Assembly: GCA_016933095.1 (NCBI GenBank)
Contig: JAFGBP010000003.1
Location: forward strand, 1 to 9,581
Direction: 5' to 3'
DNA: 9,581 nt
DNA from: Candidatus Woesearchaeota archaeon
GTDB taxonomy: Archaea; Nanobdellota; Nanobdellia; Woesearchaeales; SM23-78
Shown here: in pieces, positions 7,501-9,581 of the stretch
How the letters are laid out: each line of letters starts with the position of its first letter
Numbering within the stretch: position 1 is the stretch's first letter
Position numbers and translations under genes: made by a program
The notes under the pieces: model-generated
Told to the model about the DNA's origin: nothing
Database searches by the model: none
What the model saw: only the letters and a program-made list of their open reading frames with translations

Positions 7501-7882
7501 CCTGAATCTGAATGGAAAGCTCAGTTCTTATCACGCCAGTCTCAGGATCAGTGCTGGCTACAGGAGCGACTGAGGTCAGCTTAACACAAGTTGAACCGAC
7601 CAAAGCCTTCACATCTTCTAGTTTTGGACGATAGTCCTCAGTCTCCTCACCTCCAAAAGAAAGAGAATTCAAAAGGTTATCATCAGGATTCTTCGTGTCT
7701 CTGAAAGAAGAAGCTCCCGCAGGCGCCGGCGGAATGTTCTGGTAATCCCCATCAAAACCCTCATTACCAGCAGATGAAAAATATGAGAAAAGGAGGATGG
7801 ATAAGACTAATAAAGATACAAATAATGTTGACTTCCTTATTCTCTTCAAATAGTCTGGCACCCTCTTTCCTTTTATTCGCAT
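1568..7882 (-). CDS. Giant Cys-rich secreted or N-terminally anchored surface protein with predicted beta-propeller
   Basis: The protein is about 2104 aa from ATG 7882. Charged residues 13-17 (KRIRK) precede a hydrophobic segment (19-35) ending FSSAG, so it has a signal peptide or N-terminal anchor. No C-terminal membrane segment is visible. Order: Cys-rich block shared with the downstream gene (99-569), including CDNDGVC at 336 and CxxC motifs at 352-358, 393-396 and 455-458; Gly-rich linker (570-582); further Cys-rich modules separated by Pro/Gly/Asp linkers (~633-645, 775-782, 899-917); Cys-rich unit A (964-1128); six propeller-like repeats (1260-1568); unit B (1611-1779); a CxxGxW...SRT module (1775-1852); and a Cys-containing tail (CECDTC at 2029). 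There are about 80 cysteines, but only two between 1203 and 1661, and about 22 N-x-S/T sequons, nearly all after residue 945. An extracellular, disulfide-rich, probably glycosylated protein is inferred; ligand and function are unknown. The frame stays open to ATG 8035, but that stretch is T-rich promoter/terminator sequence. GTG 7861 or TTG 7849 (GAGGGTG 9 nt before) are alternative starts. Confidence 0.88.
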   Translation of the reverse strand: MRIKGKRVPDYLKRIRKSTLFVSLLVLSILLFSYFSSAGNEGFDGDYQNIPPAPAGASSFRDTKNPDDNLLNSLSFGGEETEDYRPKLEDVKALVGSTCVKLTSVAPVASTDPETGVIRTELSIQIQDKYSCSAADALGDVFLYSAIYNASDPYKDPGAIVNEISGFCTSLRPDVPDSSWGSWQALPDTVHVFRPLSNSDETIVTVLCGWTGPANICEENDDGECVTPWGVDSHGFNKPEDNCDDNKIWMLPYRVSSLKLESASVLSSAGSLVPCSTPGAIHKGGYYSPALQKSYALCMKPVDKYYMFYDEDHDVPGLVWNTDEYCYAIIGSQAVCDNDGVCTQEELYVGGCDDCSPCVSRSSSYSDPMLEDDIIACQGDLNPGSMYSRNGKCKWCPVPYEPDQPIVHARGVEAAPFGDGISFPYLLPEKSYSTSADRSARSGCVDVKIGDPFNCGLCGWGEEITSLSQLQRGNELTSGFCFDSVGAGGAPDKNAPYCVQKGFETGIWKCVNEDDPDYYQAIESPWFATYTDYVNPYYFYDVEYDGQGGYRSVPKDFEGEPLSYIDGIVGGSGGAGGAGGAGTCTGMCVQTGQDTSGCQVRINNCGVGYLPSLQSGGCFVGQPCSCTCQSSGAPPPDPGTTTSDGTAQINEIPAEGTGYSYGNAVDWEEYACEMQTGGTFELKEVGSKGSLQCCGGGKLRESGETNCEATRLCDGDHWHDSYDSSQEGEVFYLPEEAALPYPIANIGVGEKLIMCVDTVDLLTVSRLGCNPPPNGAGGGGDGCVPSIYYQEDLDELCEGCASECLATEDKADPGKSGEMRDYMCPADYYHALSNGVPGAGSICRMTGTHNRLGLLDYTAEGVMFCQADYIDANEPQDIWGHGYLIDADVSKSFPFDEAGSAGSGGPIPDPGTGDPDGFTAASATSARCPSAIAWPWLAPGFGLLSNITILPCPGTLPISVVNENFYVGPFGSRDGKAAGVCFPRLPDEPLYKFGEMFKNLDYVAADIPTVVTPYNKSVAGSHQYLCTMDKTLPEGDETTSNAFFAICCGQDGCEDIPGEVQEGAGRYFFPGQYVEINFSHVWDDGSIHYDTYHKLYCDSFGNWTMDLDYDKDSCAGQAGEHWTGSKCCSEGGDEDHALSYDLAANEYYADPGGNGVCFYSDYVANKRFLNNNFAAEAVKSTSSSSPAGAQSVWVGGGAYYGCSGDKWQSGQDYGFPKANFLLINDSYRWPDNPVTNAYLGYRYGPSPQSGYLLPNSLPGVDVAFSTQSNKILAVWSSQDTVEDVEALSFEGRGIQGNFYSVAGEKLLSNEIIFTPEKKPLSGLKVSYDPDDDLFLVLWSWTGEGVMGSLLKADGSFVKRQFSVISGQCSLGDVNSSFGNVDYMSGEGKFIVSCTQMSHKIGPVVGAMISKDGVVSAPFNVGTGYHSSVAAGTDKFLVTWTSSSGVFGRLFNPDGSPLGGEVQIAPNTTKKGIGFYNSAEDAFDLFYVDADMISKRRIFLNGSLGNVTKEPLLWVRNIIDGEYFPSRNSYFFTFPSNNTYGGLSLAEFSSDGKVKGAFDVSDASYTFNNESWFGFTTSLSGVRFPYGSIADVNSIPFTAFLRDDSSSPGQSERFVGPFGQFGAFAGVSATWYQPLAQVNISNPFTDEGLMSVPTQLINYELMCTQIDLPGAGSRFCDIDGNWKKPGAGGSSGDRSHFSAVPSDLLRYMNTLSTNGSLVPMACCSPNQCWDALKGKCINEQTDFNDFYRIPETNATYKCQDGSWGRLGAERYTPDRCQSGYCPVDGQCLLNPNGNPLQNGNLSSDANPQCLNSGQFLNDDYCLNGSWSSRTRLAALTLSKLVESEQDDFTLFCGAPEDIFIREQNPGKINSVCVLDFRPGEVNNQRIFATSLNQEFELPENETNIGRDYWYAIRQSFWLAYPGADLNSTCKTESGYEYPCVKGNVKGYPNAKLLNMYLDNDTGIIIFSDKQISNLQSDFGDWLCDTLPPWLGWFCAGPPTLSKSITNLTFTSLYSVRFGNKESLGVGRKICECDTCPKQTNFVFDYLGYTSDDLAPFLGDASLRSSLASEFNVSDIGSNLVRVKARNPLVEPEDLWNVLSFVKRES
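2327..2560 (-). other. C-terminal CxxGxW-SRT module of the giant protein
   Basis: Residues 1775-1852 run from CQSGYCPVDGQC through QCL and DDYCLNGSWSSRT to a helix-like segment (LAALTLSKLVE) and FTLFCG. From memory, a Cys-x-G-x-W followed by SRT, a helix and a (Y/F)TLFC strand recurs in long hypothetical proteins of DPANN archaea. I cannot verify this here and know no assigned function. Confidence 0.5.
2546..3052 (-). repeat. Cys-rich unit B (second copy of internal duplication)
   Basis: Encodes residues 1611-1779 of the giant protein and repeats the landmark order of unit A: FVGPFG, AGV, PL, VPT, Y-x3-CT, a CC motif (ACCSPNQC), a CxDGSW and a Y-x2-DxC. Unit B has an extra DIDGNW insert and lacks the HWTGSKCC end of unit A. 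The two units flank the propeller-like segment. Confidence 0.6.
3179..4105 (-). other. Six beta-propeller-like repeats within the giant protein
   Basis: Residues 1260-1568 contain about six units of 45-60 aa. A typical unit has an aromatic or Asp-rich start, a hydrophobic strand ending FLVxW or similar (FLVLW, FIVSC, FLVTW, FDLFY, FFTF), then GxxG and a DGS/DGxV turn (ADGSF, KDGVV, PDGSP, LNGSL, SDGKV) before a final strand. Six blades would close a ring. This pattern is common in secreted carbohydrate- or protein-binding propellers. The segment has only two cysteines and several N-x-S/T sequons, unlike its flanks. The fold is inferred from the repeat pattern alone. Confidence 0.6.
4499..4993 (-). 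repeat. Cys-rich unit A (first copy of internal duplication)
   Basis: Encodes residues 964-1128 of the giant protein. Landmarks in order are FYVGPFG, an AGV, VPT, YLCT, AICCGQDGC, a YxC with GNW, a YDKDSC, and HWTGSKCC. The same order (FVGPFG, AGV, VPT, LMCT, MACCSPNQC, YKCQDGSW, YTPDRC) recurs in unit B after the propeller-like segment. Function unknown; the paired cysteines suggest disulfides. Confidence 0.6.
6137..6175 (-). repeat. Gly-Ala-Ser low-complexity linker
   Basis: It encodes GGSGGAGGAGGAG (residues 570-582 of the giant protein) immediately after the block shared with the paralog. It reads as a flexible hinge. The paralog instead has a Ser/Pro-rich linker at the matching place, so the linker marks a domain boundary. 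Confidence 0.75.
6176..7588 (-). repeat. Cys-rich block shared with the downstream paralog
   Basis: This segment encodes residues 99-569 of the giant protein and aligns along its length with residues ~50-450 of the partial protein at the left edge. The best-matching stretch runs from CKWCPVP through FPYLL, SYSTS, SGCVD, GDPFNCG and LQRGNELT to PWFATY and GGYRS, with roughly half of the residues identical by eye. The giant protein has extra insertions, for example around CEENDDGEC. This is protein-level paralogy from an old tandem duplication; DNA similarity is patchy. Confidence 0.85.
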
Positions 7883-7898
7883 AACTCGGCAGAACAGG

Positions 7899-7906
7899 TA
7901 TTTAAA
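7899..7906 (-). promoter_or_regulatory. Putative TATA box of the giant surface-protein gene
   Basis: TTTAAATA on the minus strand, preceded by GTTAAG, which resembles an archaeal BRE, begins 24 nt upstream of ATG 7882. The usual TATA-to-start distance would put the 5' end at or a few nt past that ATG, so transcription is either leaderless or begins so close that a downstream TTG/GTG start is used. A second box, TTTAAATT (7914-7921), would give a leader of about 9 nt. Confidence 0.55.
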
Positions 7907-7918
7907 CTTAACGAATTT

Positions 7919-7943
7919 AAAAAGAAGAAAAAAAGAAGAAAAA
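7919..7943 (-). terminator. Oligo-T tract (probable archaeal terminator)
   Basis: On the minus strand this reads as runs of five, seven and five T separated by CTTC, just upstream of the TATA box of the giant gene and about 100 nt past the stop of the RNase P gene. Archaeal RNA polymerase terminates at such U-rich tracts without needing a hairpin. It would insulate the housekeeping pair from the surface-protein genes. Confidence 0.55.
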
Positions 7944-8014
7944 GATAACCAAGATTCGACGGCAAAACAACAAAAGGAGTGCTTGTTGAGAGCCGTTCCA
8001 TATTGGCCTTCACC

Positions 8015-8021
8015 AAAAAAA
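8015..8021 (-). terminator. T7 run downstream of the RNase P gene
   Basis: Seven consecutive T on the minus strand begin 22 nt after the stop of the RNase P gene. This is a plausible first termination site, backed up by the longer T-rich tract about 70 nt further on. Confidence 0.45.
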
Positions 8022-8043
8022 TTCCGCACAAACAATCAAGAGT

Positions 8044-8586
8044 TCATACGAGCCGCAAGACCCTGGCCAATCCATCCAGGTCCTTAGGAGCACGCATGCC
8101 AAAAGCATCACGGGCAAACGTGGCCACGAGGAAACCGACCTTGTGCTTCCTGCAAAGAGCCGCGTTCTGGGACATACGGCCCAGGAGAGTTGAGTCTTCT
8201 GAGAATCCTGCATTGAAGACCACCCTTATATTCCGCTCCTTTGCAAGCTTACACATCGGATCGTCAAGCCCGGCACGACGCTGGTAAAAGAAATCCTTTC
8301 CAGGAGAAGCCTGCTCGGCATCGACGACAAAGTCAACGCTCCGCGACTCGAAAAAAGGCCTCTCAGCAGGTGCAAACACGAAGTCAAACCTGCTCTTCGC
8401 AGCAGACACGTCGTTTACAGAACGTACAAGGACTCCCTTGCGAAGCCTCAGCTTTGAAGAAAAAGACAGGTCAGGCTTCGCCTTCAAGTCCTGATAGAGG
8501 AAGATGATCTCATAAAAGCCGAGCTTAGCAGCAAAAACAGCAAGCTCATTCTCATTCCCCGCAGGACAGAGTATGTCAGTCTTCAT
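8044..8586 (-). CDS. rnp3: RNase P protein component 3 (p30/Rpp30 family)
   Basis: A 180-aa protein, somewhat short for archaeal Rnp3 (often 200 or more). RNase P removes the 5' leader of pre-tRNAs; in archaea this subunit pairs with the Pop5-like subunit and supports the catalytic RNA. Family features seen are a TIM-barrel-like alternation of strands and helices, VDFVVD (84-89), RRAGLDDPMCKLAKE (103-117), which matches the usual R-x-G-L-[ND]-x3-[AC]-K-L-A pattern, a strand RVVFNAGF, an Asn/Arg-rich helix leading to KHKVGFLVAT (147-156), and the closing motif FGMRAPKDLDGLARVL (162-177), equivalent to the conserved 'R-[SA]-P-x-D-L' end. It starts 12 nt after the thiI-like stop. There is no Shine-Dalgarno, but a TATA box at 8610-8616 lies 30 nt upstream of the ATG, so leaderless expression is likely. 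The family assignment rests on motif recognition. Confidence 0.85.
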   Translation of the reverse strand: MKTDILCPAGNENELAVFAAKLGFYEIIFLYQDLKAKPDLSFSSKLRLRKGVLVRSVNDVSAAKSRFDFVFAPAERPFFESRSVDFVVDAEQASPGKDFFYQRRAGLDDPMCKLAKERNIRVVFNAGFSEDSTLLGRMSQNAALCRKHKVGFLVATFARDAFGMRAPKDLDGLARVLRLV

Positions 8587-8598
8587 AAGAAGAGAGTT

Positions 8599-9519
8599 CT
8601 AAAGAACGCTTTTATACTTTTCCAATTCCAACGAGACCTCTTCATCCGAGAGCCCGATCAACGGCCTAAACACCGGAAGATCGACATTGTAGTCCTGAAG
8701 AGAAGACAGGGTGTCTGGGACAACTAGCGCCTTGCATTTTTTCTCATCGGACAGAGTGCGGATCTCTTCCAGATCCTTGAGAAGGATCGGCTTGGCCCCT
8801 ATCGAGAAAGCAGGGAGAAGCAGGAGACGTTTCTCATCCAAGGACTCCAGGCATACTGGCACGATGGAGCAGCCCCTCTTAGCCAACAGAATCGCGGCCA
8901 AATGAGAGAACTCATCGCCGGTCACGAGGGAAAAGACATTCCCTTCAACTCCCACAGGCAATCCTGCAAAGCACTTGAAGGTTTCTGTGAAGAGATAAGT
9001 TGTTTTGCCATCAACCTCTATGCCTAATTCAAGCTCAGGATTCCTCAAACTGACCTTCCAACCCTTGGTTTCAACAATCCTGGCTCCCAACTCCTTATCT
9101 ATCTCAGGAGAGGTCATGTGGAAGTCCTTTGTGAGCCGGCGAGAACTCACCCTGAACGTAGTGGTTTTTGCATGGTTTCTAAGCATAGACAAGGCTTTCT
9201 GGCTTATCTTGTCAAGATTTGTAGGCGCCGTTTCAACCGGGCTATAGGAGGAAATCCCAAAAACCCTCTCAAAGCGAGGGTTTTTGCCCTGTCCAAGCTC
9301 ACAATCTGCGAGGATCCTACTGTGCAACCTCAAGAACTTGCCCTTCACTCCTTGGTTTTTGAGGAAAACCTTCAGGTTCTCTATCAGCTTCCTCTCAAAG
9401 TAAATCCTGTTCTTGCCTTTGAGGCCGATCTCTGAGTAACGTAGCAGGTAGAGCTGTCTTGGAATCTGTCCCTTTTCCTTATCCTCATTGTCCTGGTTGT
9501 TCTCCATAGGTCTAATCAT
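8599..9519 (-). CDS. ThiI-like THUMP protein with degenerate PP-loop
   Basis: A 306-aa protein. ThiI makes 4-thiouridine at position 8 of tRNA: NFLD and THUMP domains hold the tRNA, and a PP-loop domain adenylates U8 with ATP before sulfur transfer. Seen here: the N-terminal ferredoxin-like motif YSEIGLKGKNRIYFE (28-42); the THUMP core with FRVSSRRLTKDFHMTSPEI (122-140), GARIVE and LRNPELELGIEV (158-169); then GLPVG (186-190), the usual entry to the catalytic domain. The SGGxDS loop is replaced by TGDEFS (200-205), and the GESxGQVASQT-type motif is missing before RPLIGLSDEEV (285-295), the matching late motif. The protein is shorter than typical archaeal ThiI (~380-400 aa). It is therefore probably a tRNA-binding protein without 4-thiouridine activity, or a divergent version. 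ATG 9507 is an alternative start, favoured if the TATA box at 9533-9540 is used. It is likely a two-gene unit with rnp3. Confidence 0.82.
   Translation of the reverse strand: MIRPMENNQDNEDKEKGQIPRQLYLLRYSEIGLKGKNRIYFERKLIENLKVFLKNQGVKGKFLRLHSRILADCELGQGKNPRFERVFGISSYSPVETAPTNLDKISQKALSMLRNHAKTTTFRVSSRRLTKDFHMTSPEIDKELGARIVETKGWKVSLRNPELELGIEVDGKTTYLFTETFKCFAGLPVGVEGNVFSLVTGDEFSHLAAILLAKRGCSIVPVCLESLDEKRLLLLPAFSIGAKPILLKDLEEIRTLSDEKKCKALVVPDTLSSLQDYNVDLPVFRPLIGLSDEEVSLELEKYKSVL
8610..8616 (-). promoter_or_regulatory. Putative internal TATA box for rnp3
   Basis: TATAAAA on the minus strand, preceded by the purine-rich GGAAAAG (BRE-like), begins exactly 30 nt upstream of the rnp3 ATG, the distance expected for a leaderless archaeal transcript. 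It lies inside the last codons of the thiI-like gene (encoding EKYKS), so coding constraint could also explain it. Confidence 0.5.
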
Positions 9520-9532
9520 GTGTTTTATCTGC

Positions 9533-9540
9533 TAGTATAT
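9533..9540 (-). promoter_or_regulatory. Putative TATA-like box of the thiI-like gene
   Basis: ATATACTA on the minus strand begins 33 nt before ATG 9507 and 21 nt before ATG 9519. Standard archaeal spacing puts the 5' end near 9510, giving a nearly leaderless message starting at ATG 9507. The further upstream A/T-rich sequence (9546-9581) offers a weaker alternative that would suit ATG 9519. No Shine-Dalgarno precedes either ATG. Confidence 0.4.
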
Positions 9541-9581
9541 CCTGCGGTGTTTTTAATTTTATTCAATTTTTATTGATTTTC

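Noticed and set aside
7883..8035. In-frame upstream extension of the giant protein to ATG 8035 (51 extra residues)
   Set aside because: The extension would be encoded largely by oligo-T tracts and the TATA region, and it would place a second hydrophobic stretch before the real signal segment. ATG 7882 directly precedes a typical basic-hydrophobic N-terminus.

Overview
The window suggests an archaeon of mid GC content. All four genes lie on the minus strand. One (8044..8586) is an archaeal/eukaryal-type RNase P p30 subunit, which bacteria lack, and TATA-like boxes sit 24-35 nt upstream of start codons with little or no leader, as in archaeal leaderless transcription. Large Cys-rich surface proteins like the two here are, from memory only, common in DPANN archaea (Woesearchaeota and relatives), so a DPANN host is a reasonable but unproven guess.

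Layout in transcription order (right to left): a short AT-rich promoter zone (9520-9581); a ThiI-like THUMP protein whose ATP-binding PP-loop looks destroyed (8599-9519); RNase P component 3 (8044-8586), only 12 nt downstream and with its own well-placed TATA box inside the end of the thiI-like gene; a 161-nt spacer carrying oligo-T termination signals and the promoter of the next gene; a giant Cys-rich secreted or surface-anchored protein of about 2104 aa (1568-7882); a 75-nt spacer with a hairpin and a Shine-Dalgarno; and a second, related surface-protein gene that starts at TTG 1492 and runs off the left edge (2-1492, 497 codons visible).

The first two genes are housekeeping tRNA-processing or tRNA-modification genes. 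The last two form a tandem paralogous pair of extracellular proteins. They share a Cys-rich block of roughly 450-470 residues with four conserved CxxC motifs and one conserved N-glycosylation sequon. The giant protein also holds a Cys-poor segment of six repeats, probably a beta-propeller, between two copies of another Cys-rich unit. No RNA genes, mobile elements or CRISPR arrays were seen, and no gene-free stretch exceeds about 160 nt.
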